Positions 1 through 7,610 of a stretch of DNA of 20,933 nucleotides are shown here, piece by piece; the first letter of the stretch is position 1; each line of letters starts with the position of its first letter. The position numbers and the translations under genes were made by a program. The notes beneath the pieces are model-generated. The model did not search any database, was not told where the DNA came from, and saw only the letters and a program-made list of their open reading frames with translations. The stretch covers positions 1 through 20,933 of IMG/VR virus record IMGVR_UViG_3300033816_000078. One strand, 5' to 3'. This DNA comes from a virus.

Positions 1-1
1 C

Positions 2-418
2 CAAGGGGACTGCCTGCTCGTGCAGGAACTACTGTACTCCACGGGCCTGACCAACCAAGACATCGCAGACAAGTTGCGGTCGCTGGGCATCACAAGGGCT
101 TGGGAGATCGTTGCGGACTCTGCCGAACCCAAGAGCATCGAGGAAATCTACCGCTTGGGGTTCAACATCAAGCCAGCGGAGAAAGGCCCCGACTCGGTCA
201 GGAACGGGATAGACATCTTGAAACGCTTTAAATTGCAGGTTACCAAGGACTCGACCAACCTCATCAAGGAACTGCGGTCCTACACTTGGGCGACCGATAA
301 GGAGGGCAAGAACACGGGTGTCCCCATTGATTCCTTCAACCACGCCTGCGATGCGATGCGGTATGTGGCACTTAACAAGTTAAGGGTCAGTAACTCGGGG
401 AAGTATGTTGTTGTGTAA
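2..418 (+). CDS. terL: Terminase large subunit, C-terminal nuclease part (5' truncated)
   Basis: This is the end of the large terminase, the motor that pumps phage DNA into proheads and cuts it. The reading frame is open from the window edge (QGDCLLV precedes the internal GTG at 20), so the gene starts outside and GTG 20 is not its start. The visible part is the RNase H-like nuclease domain. It shows the family pattern ELLYSTGLTNQDI, then VADSAEPKSIEEI with the Asp codon at 116-118, and DSFNHACDAMRY with the Asp codon at 350-352; these Asp residues match metal-binding positions of the family. The ATPase domain is not in the window. Its position at the front of the structural block fits. The family call is strong; catalytic roles are inferred from motif position only. 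Confidence 0.9.
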   Translation, partial: QGDCLLVQELLYSTGLTNQDIADKLRSLGITRAWEIVADSAEPKSIEEIYRLGFNIKPAEKGPDSVRNGIDILKRFKLQVTKDSTNLIKELRSYTWATDKEGKNTGVPIDSFNHACDAMRYVALNKLRVSNSGKYVVV

Positions 419-424
419 CTTTGC
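416..424 (+). promoter_or_regulatory. Candidate Bacteroidota-type -7 element (TAACTTTGC)
   Basis: TAACTTTG exactly fits the TAnnTTTG consensus of the -7 element used by the primary sigma factor of Bacteroidota. It begins on the terminase stop codon and lies 19 bases before the ATG at 444, so a transcript would have a short leader. I see no TTTG at the expected -33 distance (about 391-397), so this is only a candidate. Confidence 0.35.
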
Positions 425-443
425 AGTACTAAACCTCTAAACC

Positions 444-626
444 ATGAACCTAAAGCACATCAAAGACACAATCCTCGTAAATTTAGGCGATATTCCTCGA
501 ATCGTGGAGTTCCTCTTTATGCTTACACTTGTGCTAACCAGTGCGACTGTCATTACGGCTATTGCCTGCATTATTGGCTACAAGGTGGCTCTTTTCCTTT
601 GTGGGTTACTTGGTATCGCAATATGA
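444..626 (+). CDS. Small membrane protein, 60 aa
   Basis: I do not recognise a family. The protein has an amphipathic N-terminus (residues 1-20, several Lys/Asp) followed by a long hydrophobic stretch from about residue 21 to 60 that could hold one or two membrane helices. The ATG is preceded by CTCTAAACC, with no Shine-Dalgarno sequence. Its stop overlaps the start of the next tiny gene (ATGA at 623-626), so the two are probably translationally coupled. Possible roles are a holin-like protein, a membrane anchor for the glycosyltransferases that follow, or superinfection exclusion; the sequence does not decide among them. Confidence 0.55.
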   Translation: MNLKHIKDTILVNLGDIPRIVEFLFMLTLVLTSATVITAIACIIGYKVALFLCGLLGIAI

Positions 627-724
627 ACACCGAACGCATCATTGACCTGCTAATTGAAATCGGCAAGACGCTTGCAGCCGTTTTCTTTATCCTCACCCTT
701 CTAACCCTCCTTTGGACCTTATGA
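623..724 (+). CDS. Very small membrane protein, 33 aa
   Basis: This short frame encodes a charged N-terminus (MNTERIIDLLIEIGK) and one clear hydrophobic helix (residues about 16-33, LAAVFFILTLLTLLWTL). It has ATGA overlaps at both ends: its start overlaps the stop of the 444 gene and its stop overlaps the ATG at 721. That tight packing is the main reason to accept so short a gene. Layout is like the preceding 60 aa protein (polar start, then a membrane segment), which may mean a shared function. No family recognised. Confidence 0.5.
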   Translation: MNTERIIDLLIEIGKTLAAVFFILTLLTLLWTL

Positions 725-1374
725 AAGTCGTCCACTACTACCACATCTACTGCGGAGGGAATTGGCAGTTAATCCTGAATCAGCACATGATGGCCGTGTG
801 CAATTACGGCCTCATCAATGTCTTGGACGAAATCCGTGTCGGCATCGTCGGTCCACCCGAACAACGCAAAGCGGTCAAGGAGGTGTTGGAGAACTCGATG
901 GTGGCCGATAAGGTCAAGGTCGTAGTAACCCGAACCAACGCTTGGGAGCAGGCGACGCTAACCGAAATGTACCGGGCAAGTCAGGAAGAGGAAGCCGTGT
1001 ACCTGTACGCCCACACGAAGGGGGCAAGCGATCCGTCCCTCATCAACCAACTTTGGAATCGCAGCATGACCTTCTTCAACGTGGTTGCTTGGGAACGCTG
1101 CCTGCAACTGCTCGAAGGGGTGGATGCGGTGGGATGTCATTGGATTACAAAAGAACAATTCCCTCACATGGCCGATGCCAACAACCCCGAAGGCTACCCA
1201 TACTTCGGTGGAACCTATTGGTGGGCCAAGTCATCCCACATCAAGGAACTGGGCGAACCTGTACGGGACCACCGCTGGCAAGCCGAACATTGGATTGGCA
1301 AGAAGCCCGACACCAAGGTCCACGACACCAACCCCGGATGGCCGGGTCCCGAAAAATTTGTAATCACATTTTAA
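721..1374 (+). CDS. Glycosyltransferase-like protein, 217 aa
   Basis: Probably transfers or handles sugars. The layout recalls GT-A type proteins related to the rhamnan-synthesis F group: an N-terminal strand (MKVVHYYHIY), the motif YLYAHTKG at residues 94-101, and YFGGTYWWAK at 161-170, which resembles the acceptor-side segment of that group. A basic/aromatic patch (RDHRWQAEHW) follows near 182-191. I chose ATG 721 rather than an in-frame TTG at 712, because ATG overlaps the previous stop as ATGA. It is followed after CC by the methyltransferase gene. Together with the next two genes it forms a small sugar-modification cassette between the terminase and the tail genes. The enzyme class is probable; donor and acceptor are unknown. 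Confidence 0.65.
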   Translation: MKVVHYYHIYCGGNWQLILNQHMMAVCNYGLINVLDEIRVGIVGPPEQRKAVKEVLENSMVADKVKVVVTRTNAWEQATLTEMYRASQEEEAVYLYAHTKGASDPSLINQLWNRSMTFFNVVAWERCLQLLEGVDAVGCHWITKEQFPHMADANNPEGYPYFGGTYWWAKSSHIKELGEPVRDHRWQAEHWIGKKPDTKVHDTNPGWPGPEKFVITF

Positions 1375-1376
1375 CC

Positions 1377-1961
1377 ATGAAAGACAAAGAACTGATTGCC
1401 ATCCTCGACGAGTTAGACCTCAATGGTGCTGACTATGACGGAGGAACCGACAAAGCCAACGGCCACAACTACACAAGCACCTATGCTAAGTACTTGGCTG
1501 AAATGCGAGCCGACTCCATCAACTTCGTGGAGATAGGCGTGTGGCACGGAGGGTCCATGGCTATGTGGTGCAAATATCTTCCAAAGGCCAAGTTTCTGTT
1601 TTACGACATTGCCAACCAAGTCAAGCCAAAGGCTGACAAGCACATTGACTGGACTCGTTCAAGGCTTCACATCGCATCGGCCTACACCCCCGAATCCGTG
1701 CAAGTCGCAAGGGACTATTTTAAGAACGGCATCGACTTCCTGCTTGACGATGGCCCGCACACCTTAGACTCTATGTTGCAGGTCGTCAGCCTGTATGCAC
1801 CATTGATGAACCAAGGAGGTGTCTTAATGATTGAGGATGTGCAGAGCAAGGATTGGTTCGTGAACCTGTCAGCCGTAGCACCGAGCAATTCAATCTTTGA
1901 GGCCATAGACCTTAGCGAATCGGGCCGATACGATGACCTTATTGCCGTTTACAAGTTCTAA
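1377..1961 (+). CDS. Class I SAM-dependent methyltransferase, 194 aa
   Basis: Predicted to methylate a small molecule or sugar using S-adenosylmethionine. The N-terminal GTDKANGHNYTSTYAKYL (about 23-40) matches the DK...H.Y...Y pattern of methyltransferases in polysaccharide and macrolide clusters. Motif I is FVEIGVWHGGS at 50-60, FLLDDGPHT is at 121-129 and GGVLMIEDVQ at 147-156, as in the Methyltransf_24-type Rossmann fold. The frame is open far upstream (to about 942), but that part is a shadow of the 721 gene; ATG 1377 follows that gene's stop by two bases in the context TTTTAACCATG. Its place between two glycosyltransferase-like genes suggests O-methylation of a glycan. A protein substrate cannot be excluded. 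Confidence 0.8.
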   Translation: MKDKELIAILDELDLNGADYDGGTDKANGHNYTSTYAKYLAEMRADSINFVEIGVWHGGSMAMWCKYLPKAKFLFYDIANQVKPKADKHIDWTRSRLHIASAYTPESVQVARDYFKNGIDFLLDDGPHTLDSMLQVVSLYAPLMNQGGVLMIEDVQSKDWFVNLSAVAPSNSIFEAIDLSESGRYDDLIAVYKF

Positions 1962-1963
1962 CC

Positions 1964-2614
1964 ATGGGCATCCCCGTCATCATCAACAACCGCAACCTGC
2001 TGACATGGCCCAAGGCGATGGTCAGGGACTTGACCAAGTGGGAGGGGATTGGGGACATCTACATCGTTGACAACGGTTCAACCTACGAGCCATTGCTGGA
2101 GTGGTACGCCACCAACCCATGCAAGGTCGTAATGCTTGGCGAAAACTTGGGCCATCAAGCCCCATGGACTTCGGGATTGGTACAACAACTGGGAGAGCCG
2201 TTCTATGCGGTTACAGACCCGGACCTTGACCTTTACAAGACCAGCAAGCGGACGATTCCCATGTGCTTGGAGTGGTTGCAACAATTCCCCCAAGCAGGCA
2301 AGGTCGGCCTGTCGCTCCGATGGGATGACGTGCCTCCAAGGTCGTCGTACTACACTCACGTTAACAATTACGAAGCGACTCGTCAGCGGAACTCACGGGT
2401 CATCATGGCAGCAAGGGTTGATGTGCCTATCGATACGACTTTTGCCGTTTACAATCGGCAGGAGTACTTTATCGGTGGGGTTTCGTTGCTTGAGTCAGCG
2501 AGGCACATTCCTTGGTATTACTCCGAGAAAGAACGCAAGGCTGATAAGGAGTTCAGCCAGTACCTTGCATCGGCATCGTCGGCATCGTCCTACAAAACCT
2601 TCTTGAAACTATGA
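1964..2614 (+). CDS. Family 2-like glycosyltransferase, 216 aa
   Basis: A GT-A fold glycosyltransferase. The nucleotide-binding part is visible as IYIVDNGST (residues 32-40), then GENLGH at 59-64, and a DXD-type metal-binding motif in TDPDLDL at 84-90. A C-terminal segment with IDTTFAVY (156-163) and HIPWYYSE (181-188) resembles acceptor-side motifs of GT2-like proteins. The C-terminus carries a low-complexity ASASSASS stretch encoded by repeated GCATCG units. The start ATG follows the methyltransferase stop by two bases (TCTAACCATG). Its stop overlaps the next gene (ATGA at 2611). It may decorate the virion or a host glycan. Confidence 0.8.
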   Translation: MGIPVIINNRNLLTWPKAMVRDLTKWEGIGDIYIVDNGSTYEPLLEWYATNPCKVVMLGENLGHQAPWTSGLVQQLGEPFYAVTDPDLDLYKTSKRTIPMCLEWLQQFPQAGKVGLSLRWDDVPPRSSYYTHVNNYEATRQRNSRVIMAARVDVPIDTTFAVYNRQEYFIGGVSLLESARHIPWYYSEKERKADKEFSQYLASASSASSYKTFLKL

Positions 2615-3180
2615 AACTCCAAGACCTAACGATTGACCAGTTCCAACGCATTGGAGCCATTGAGTTCAGCAGCGTTCTCGGGGACTACGACAAGCGTGCA
2701 GGGGTCGTTGCAATCGTTGAGGGGGTCGATATATCATTCGTGAGAGAGATGCCCGCCAAGAGCGTCCTAAAGCGTTACAAGGCCATTATCAGCGAGTGGA
2801 ACGCATTACCTGCCTTGGGTTACAAGCGGAAGTTCAAAGCCGGGGGCAAGTGGTGGATTCCGACGGTGTTCACGGATGAGTTGACGGCTGGGCAGTTGAT
2901 AGAGTTAATGGACGCAAACACCACGGACGAAAAACAACTGCTCCAAAACCTCCACCGAATCATGGCGACCTTGTGCAGGGAAGGAGGTCTATTCGGATTC
3001 TTTCCGAAGAAGTACGACGGGGCTGCCCATGCCGAGCGAGCCGAACTGATGAAGAAACACGCCAAGGTGGGCGACGTTTGGGGCGTTGTCAGTTTTTTTT
3101 TGCTAAGTTCAGAAAGTTACTTGAAAGTTTTGAGCGACTATTCCAAGCACCTGATGAAGACGGCCGAGGGGCTGACGTAG
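2611..3180 (+). CDS. Tail assembly chaperone, short (zero-frame) form, 189 aa
   Basis: Likely the Bacteroidota-phage counterpart of lambda gpG, which coats the tape measure protein during tail assembly. Supporting features are the segment KWWIPTVFTDELTAGQLIEL (residues 84-103), which recalls the short strand plus LTAGQ motif of such proteins, then LHRIMATLCREGG (115-127), a Y-D-A-A-R region, and a C-terminal VSFFLLSS at 160-167. The FF pair is encoded by a run of nine T at 3093-3101 in the correct phase for a -1 slip, with a long open -1 frame downstream. The gene overlaps the preceding glycosyltransferase by ATGA and lies before the tail genes. The assignment rests on pattern memory and frameshift architecture, so it is probable, not certain. 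Confidence 0.65.
   Translation: MKLQDLTIDQFQRIGAIEFSSVLGDYDKRAGVVAIVEGVDISFVREMPAKSVLKRYKAIISEWNALPALGYKRKFKAGGKWWIPTVFTDELTAGQLIELMDANTTDEKQLLQNLHRIMATLCREGGLFGFFPKKYDGAAHAERAELMKKHAKVGDVWGVVSFFLLSSESYLKVLSDYSKHLMKTAEGLT
3093..3101 (+). other. T9 slippery site for -1 programmed frameshift
   Basis: Zero-frame codons are AGT TTT TTT TTG. The heptamer T TTT TTT at 3093-3099 is therefore in the canonical X XXY YYZ phase. A -1 slip would continue as TTT GCT AAG and remain open to the stop at 3354-3356. This would join residues 1-163 of the 2611 gene to 85 more residues, giving a 248 aa fusion. I did not identify a definite stimulatory structure downstream. Confidence 0.6.
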
Positions 3181-3356
3181 GTCCTCTTGCCGGGTACGGA
3201 TGGCTGATGGTCGTTTGGAGGATGGCAAACAAAGACGTTCTCAAGTTTGATGCCATCTTTGCGATGAAGGCGGTGGAGTTCTTGAACTACGCCCTCCTGA
3301 TTCACGACATTTTGGAAGCGGAACGGATGGAAGCGGAAAGAGCAAGACGCAGATAG
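3099..3356 (+). CDS. -1 frame extension of the tail assembly chaperone (T-like domain)
   Basis: This frame overlaps the end of the zero-frame chaperone and continues 176 bases past its stop with protein-like sequence. It begins FAKFRKLLESFERLF after the slip, then has AGYGWLMVVWRMANKDVLKFD and an alpha-helical tail ending in an E/R-rich stretch (MEAERARRR). A GYGW...ANGD/NKD..KF pattern is what I recall from the second half of chaperone fusions in Bacteroidota phages. There is no good independent start near the overlap; the first in-frame ATG is at 3207. Expression as a frameshift fusion, like lambda gpGT, explains it best. A stand-alone short protein from ATG 3207 is the alternative. Confidence 0.55.
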   Translation, partial: FAKFRKLLESFERLFQAPDEDGRGADVGPLAGYGWLMVVWRMANKDVLKFDAIFAMKAVEFLNYALLIHDILEAERMEAERARRR

Positions 3357-3387
3357 ACACATTCCAGCAGGTGGGACATTTACCCAC
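3354..3387 (+). promoter_or_regulatory. Candidate module promoter, ACATTTAC copy 1 (tail module)
   Basis: ACATTTAC lies at 3376-3383, four bases before the ATG at 3388. This gap follows the stop of the chaperone extension. The upstream piece at 3354-3364 matches 7 of 11 positions of the TTGTGAAATTC box found at the same distance before copies 3 and 4. No TTTG is present at a -33 position. Confidence 0.45.
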
Positions 3388-3987
3388 ATGGAGTTCAATG
3401 TCTTTGTAGGAGGTTCAGGAAAGAAACTGACCGACATCCAAAGGGAGGCCCTTGCCGACTTTGGTGTGGCTCTTGAAGATGGGGCCATTGAAAACAAGTC
3501 CCATGCATTGGTTGTCAAGTGGCTTGAAGGAGTGGTCCGCCTTGCGAAGGAGAACCTTGCCAAGTCGAACGCCATCGCAAGCAATGCCCTCTCGCAGTCC
3601 ATCACCGTTACCCCGATATCCCTAAACGACCAGTCCTTCGTTGTCGCTATTGAGGCAGCGGATTACTGGAAGTTCGTGGACCTCGGTGTCAAGGGCGCAA
3701 ACTCAACCAAACGTGCGCCTAACTCTCCCTTCCAATATAGGGACAAGCGTCCACCTATCCGCCCGATTCAGGAGTGGATTGCGTTCAAGGGCATTCCTCT
3801 GGAAGGCAGGGACAAGAAGGCAGCAAACAGATCCTTTGCCATCAACATCGCCAACAAGATTCGGAGGGAAGGTCTGCGAGCGACCAACTTTATGAGCAAC
3901 GCAGTATCCCCCGAAATGATAGAGGTCTTGACCGAGAATATCGCAGAGGTCCTCGGCAAATCCATAAGCGTAGCAACAACAAGATAA
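3388..3987 (+). CDS. Tail completion / HK97 gp10-like virion protein, 199 aa
   Basis: Probably a small neck or tail-completion protein. The recognisable part is the centre: AADYWKFVDLGVKG (about residues 90-103), SPFQYRDKRPPIRPIQEWI (112-130) and FAINIANKIRREGLRATNFM (about 150-169). This order, with an aromatic strand, a loop and a terminal helix, recalls the gp10-like tail-completion fold. The N-terminal region (10-60) is predicted helical. It is the first gene after the ACATTTAC element and is followed, after one base, by the 3989 gene. Structural placement is supported by context; the specific role is an inference. Confidence 0.55.
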   Translation: MEFNVFVGGSGKKLTDIQREALADFGVALEDGAIENKSHALVVKWLEGVVRLAKENLAKSNAIASNALSQSITVTPISLNDQSFVVAIEAADYWKFVDLGVKGANSTKRAPNSPFQYRDKRPPIRPIQEWIAFKGIPLEGRDKKAANRSFAINIANKIRREGLRATNFMSNAVSPEMIEVLTENIAEVLGKSISVATTR

Positions 3988-3988
3988 A

Positions 3989-5182
3989 ATGGCAACAACC
4001 GTCCTATCAGGGTCGCCCCAAGTGGCAACCCCCGTTTACAACAAGATGCTCTTTAAGGTCAGCGGTTCGCTGATTGCTCAACCCAATTACAGGTACGTCT
4101 GCGATGTCAAGAACCCAGCAGGGACCACCCTTGCCCGGCTCAAGTGCGACAAACTGCCCAGCACCAACTTCGGATTCTTTGACGTTGCCAAGGTGGTAGA
4201 AACGCTGATTGCACCGACTAAGCCATCGCTGACCCAAACGGGCTTCGTGGACCATGCCGGCTATTATTCGGGGTACAGGCTCGACTTCATGGAGGAATAC
4301 GGCAACACCCCAGTCGTGCAGACAGGAACGGTTACCACCGTGTCGGGGAATGTTGCCTTTGCAGGAAACTTGGAGCAGTTGGAACTTGCGACTTGGAGTG
4401 GAGGTCTGTACTTTCCAAGTGGTGCAATTGTCAACGACACGAATCGGATGCTAACAACCCCGACGACTCGCACGGTCTATGCCGACAGCTACGGATGGCT
4501 TTGCATCGGGCAGTTCAACTACGCGGTCGAAAAGGCTTACATCCAGTATTGGAGTGCAACAGGAGCGACCTTTGCAAGGCAGTTCGACGTGTTAGCGTCG
4601 AGTGTATCGGGTTCAAATGTCATCCGCTTCGGGGTCGGGCCAATGAACCTCAAAGCCCTCACGTCGGGGCAATGCTTGGACGGGAACCCCGGAGATTACC
4701 TGTTCCAAGGCAATGCTGGGGACTTCTACGACGTTTACTTCTCAAGGGGGGCAAACATCACGATTCGTCAACGCTACGTCATCGGGCAATGCCAGCGGTT
4801 CAATTCCATCCCGGTACACTTTCAAAACAAATACGGAGGCATTGACTCCTACACCTTCACGCTGAAGAACCGCAAGCGGGCCAACATCAGCAGGCAGACC
4901 TTCGGCTACAACTCGGACGTTTACGCGACTACCACCTACGACAAAGTTTGGGCAGGTGAGTTCGACTACGTTTACGCCCTCAACTCGGACTGGCTGACGG
5001 ATGCAGAATCCGCTTGGCTGATTGAGATGGTCAGGTCCGGGCAGGTATGGCTTGAACTGGATGGGCAGTTGGTCGAGGCTATCGTCAACGCTAATACTTA
5101 CCAATTCACGACCCGCAGAAACGACCGCCTGACTCAGTTGCAGGTCGAGGTTGCAGTCGCTTACAAGAACAACATCCTATGA
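3989..5182 (+). CDS. Tail-associated structural protein, 397 aa
   Basis: A beta-rich virion protein of a type I associate with the tail module of Bacteroidota phages. The C-terminal half has the typical layout: HFQNKYGGIDSYTFTLKNR, followed by YVYALNSDWLTDAESAWLIEM and a final section about a side-chain position on the tail (GQVWLELDGQLV, then RRNDRLTQLQVEV). The N-terminal half is rich in Gly, Thr and Ser with no motif I can name. It starts one base after the preceding stop and overlaps the 808 aa gene by ATGA (5179-5182), so the two are probably made together and may contact each other at the tail tip. Likely distal tail or baseplate-like; exact role unknown. Confidence 0.55.
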   Translation: MATTVLSGSPQVATPVYNKMLFKVSGSLIAQPNYRYVCDVKNPAGTTLARLKCDKLPSTNFGFFDVAKVVETLIAPTKPSLTQTGFVDHAGYYSGYRLDFMEEYGNTPVVQTGTVTTVSGNVAFAGNLEQLELATWSGGLYFPSGAIVNDTNRMLTTPTTRTVYADSYGWLCIGQFNYAVEKAYIQYWSATGATFARQFDVLASSVSGSNVIRFGVGPMNLKALTSGQCLDGNPGDYLFQGNAGDFYDVYFSRGANITIRQRYVIGQCQRFNSIPVHFQNKYGGIDSYTFTLKNRKRANISRQTFGYNSDVYATTTYDKVWAGEFDYVYALNSDWLTDAESAWLIEMVRSGQVWLELDGQLVEAIVNANTYQFTTRRNDRLTQLQVEVAVAYKNNIL

Positions 5183-7605
5183 GCGTTACGCTAATTGCCT
5201 ACCCTCTCAACGATTCCAACGCAGAGGTTCCATACGTCCTTGACACCATGGGCGAAATTGACATCGCCCTGACCTTTTCGGTTGAGGACATTGCCGACAT
5301 CACCAAGCGGAGGGGGTCGTTCAGTAAGACGATAACCCTGCCAAATACGCCTACCAACAGGGCCTGCTTTGGCTATGCTTACAACATCCAGTCCTTCGTG
5401 GGTGGATTCCAACCGAACAAGAAGATTCGTGCTGCCATGTGGGAGGATGGGGTCCAAGTGTTCAGCGGGGTCCTGCAACTGATTTCCATGTCCAAAATCC
5501 GGGGCGAGGTAACCTACGAAGTCGGTTTGTTCTCGGACGATGTGAGCCTATTCAAGTCCATTGAGGGCAACCTCCTTGCGACAACCATTGGGGTCAGCGG
5601 GATGAACCACACGCTGACCTCGGCCCACGTTTCTGCGACTTGGACGGCATCGGGTGCGAGCGGTTACGTTTATGGCTTGGTTGATTCCTACGGCTACACG
5701 GACGTAGTTACGCAAGGGTGGTTTGCGGTTCCCTTTTACAAGATGACCCCAAGCATCTATGTCAAAAAGTTGGTGGACTTGATATTCGCACAGGCAGGGT
5801 ATCGCTACACCTCGGAGTTCTTTAACTCGGAGCGGTTCGGTAAGTTGGTCATCCCTTACGCTGCCGGGGAAGCAATCTTTAACCTTTCGGGGTCTGCGAT
5901 TTTTGTGGCAAGTACAGGAACGGTTAGTGGAACATTCGGTCAAAACCTAACGATGCGGTTTCAGGATGAAACGGGGACGTACTACGACCGACCCGGATAT
6001 TGGGTTCCTTCGTCAAGCGTCTTTGATGCCCCTGAAGTTCCAACCCGTTGGAACATAACCGTCAATTACGAATTACAGGCTCAATTCTCTACTGCCGCTT
6101 ATGGATTCGCAAATATGTCAATACGAAATCTCACAACTTCGGGCGACATTGCGGTCATTCAAAACATTGCAATAAACTACCAAAGCGGTCTTAGCGGTCC
6201 GCTATCAACAACTTTTGCCAACGTAACCATCCCTGCAAACACAATTGCAAACATTGGTTTTGTCTTTACAACGCCACAGGGAGGAACTATCCTCCAAGGT
6301 GCAACGGTGCTATGGGAATGTTTGGAGAATCCTCAAACATTGAACATGGTTGACATGAGGACCGCCCTGCCTGCTGACGTAAAGCAGAGCGACCTCCTGC
6401 AAGACCTGCAAAAGATGTTCAACCTCTACTTCATGGCGGACCCTGCCGACCCGAAGAACCTCATCGTGGAACCTTGGATGAACTTCTATTCATCGGGGGT
6501 CGTGGACTGGTCGCAGAAATCGGATGAGAATGCCGAGCAGAACATCACGAATGGGGACCCGAATCAATACAAGACCATCGTGTTCAAGTACAAGGATGCC
6601 GGGGATTATTTATCCAAGTTGGACAAGTCGAACTACCCATTGGCGAAGGAAGGCTACGGAGGGCGAATCTTCACAACCGACAACTTCTACGGCAAGGGCG
6701 AGAACATCGTCGAACTCGCTTGCAGCACCCTTATCCCTGCAAACTTCACGACTGACAAGGTAATCGGTAGGGTTTGGGACTTGGACGGCTCCGCTTTGTC
6801 GGGAACCATCAAGACCTTGCAGAGCGGTTACCGAATAGCCCAGTACAACCTCATCGAAGCACCGACGACGTGGGCCTACCAATACGGAGTCAGCGGTTCG
6901 TTTGCACTCGCAGAGTCGTTGCTGAATCTGCCCTTTGTCAGCCACCTTAACAACCCCTACGCAGCAGATTTCGACCTTGCCTTTGGAATCCCCAAACAGT
7001 TGTATTATGCGGTGAATGTCGCCGCAAATAGCGACCCTTACGCATACACGAACAACAACCTGTTCAACATCTATTGGTGGAATTTTATCCAAGAAACCGT
7101 CAGTCGTGAGGCGATGCAGTTGGAGTTGTCCATTATGCTCAATGCCGTGGACATCAGCCAACTTGACTTCCGCACTCCCATCTACTACGGAGGTGTCCGT
7201 TGGAGGCTGCTTGAGATTCGGGATTACGAGATAGGTCAGCAGAAGCCTTGCAGGGTAACCCTTCGCAGGATTCTCAACTTAACCGAGTTTGCCCCAAAGC
7301 AAATCTATTACTTCCCCTACGACGGCCCGGTTCCTGCAACGGACTCGGATTACCCGAACGAAGTCCCTCCGATTCCATTGGTCAAGGAACTGCCAGCGGT
7401 TGCGGGTCCTCCGGGTGAAACAGGTGCGACTGGAGCAACAGGAGCAACGGGTGCGGTCGGTCCAGCAGGTGAAGGTTATACCCCGGGCGATGCAGCAGGC
7501 GACATCAAGTATTGGGACGGCACCGATTGGGTCAACTTAGGAATCGGAACCGAAGGTCAGGTCTTAGAGGTTGCGTCGGGAATACCATCATGGCAGAATA
7601 AATAA
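5179..7605 (+). CDS. Tail hub/tip protein with collagen-like C-terminal segment, 808 aa
   Basis: Large tail protein. The N-terminal region contains TFSVEDIADITKRRGSFSKT (about residues 32-51) then LPNTPTNRACF, and later VFSGVLQLISM and VTYEVGLFSDD, a layout typical of Bacteroidota-phage tail hub proteins. The middle is long and beta-rich. At residues 743-766 there are eight Gly-X-Y triplets (GPP GET GAT GAT GAT GAV GPA GEG). They are followed by GDIKYWDGTDWVNLG and QVLEVASGIPSW, a motif common at the ends of trimeric tail proteins. This suggests a hub fused to a short collagen-like stalk, perhaps presenting a tip. Next gene: tape measure, 5 bases later. Hub function is inferred. Confidence 0.6.
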   Translation: MSVTLIAYPLNDSNAEVPYVLDTMGEIDIALTFSVEDIADITKRRGSFSKTITLPNTPTNRACFGYAYNIQSFVGGFQPNKKIRAAMWEDGVQVFSGVLQLISMSKIRGEVTYEVGLFSDDVSLFKSIEGNLLATTIGVSGMNHTLTSAHVSATWTASGASGYVYGLVDSYGYTDVVTQGWFAVPFYKMTPSIYVKKLVDLIFAQAGYRYTSEFFNSERFGKLVIPYAAGEAIFNLSGSAIFVASTGTVSGTFGQNLTMRFQDETGTYYDRPGYWVPSSSVFDAPEVPTRWNITVNYELQAQFSTAAYGFANMSIRNLTTSGDIAVIQNIAINYQSGLSGPLSTTFANVTIPANTIANIGFVFTTPQGGTILQGATVLWECLENPQTLNMVDMRTALPADVKQSDLLQDLQKMFNLYFMADPADPKNLIVEPWMNFYSSGVVDWSQKSDENAEQNITNGDPNQYKTIVFKYKDAGDYLSKLDKSNYPLAKEGYGGRIFTTDNFYGKGENIVELACSTLIPANFTTDKVIGRVWDLDGSALSGTIKTLQSGYRIAQYNLIEAPTTWAYQYGVSGSFALAESLLNLPFVSHLNNPYAADFDLAFGIPKQLYYAVNVAANSDPYAYTNNNLFNIYWWNFIQETVSREAMQLELSIMLNAVDISQLDFRTPIYYGGVRWRLLEIRDYEIGQQKPCRVTLRRILNLTEFAPKQIYYFPYDGPVPATDSDYPNEVPPIPLVKELPAVAGPPGETGATGATGATGAVGPAGEGYTPGDAAGDIKYWDGTDWVNLGIGTEGQVLEVASGIPSWQNK
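7405..7476 (+). repeat. Collagen-like Gly-X-Y triplet repeat
   Basis: Eight in-frame Gly-X-Y codon triplets occur here, four of them starting with Gly-Ala. Gly codons are mixed GGT and GGA, so the repeat is older than a simple recent slippage event. It sits near the C-terminus of the 808 aa tail protein, just before the GDIKYWDGTDW motif. Confidence 0.85.
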
Positions 7606-7610
7606 AAACT

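Noticed and set aside
424-443. CTAAACC repeats (also near 10410-10428) as a telomere-like or attachment repeat
   Set aside because: Short A/C-rich leaders are common before starts in this genome; copies are few and imperfect, and there is no integrase nearby.
712-720. TTG 712 as start of the first glycosyltransferase-like gene
   Set aside because: ATG 721 gives the ATGA overlap with the preceding stop and a normal N-terminus (MKVVHYYHIY).
942-1376. Upstream extension of the methyltransferase frame (open from 942)
   Set aside because: It overlaps the whole glycosyltransferase-like gene in another frame and encodes low-quality, Arg/Gly-rich sequence; methyltransferase homology begins at ATG 1377.
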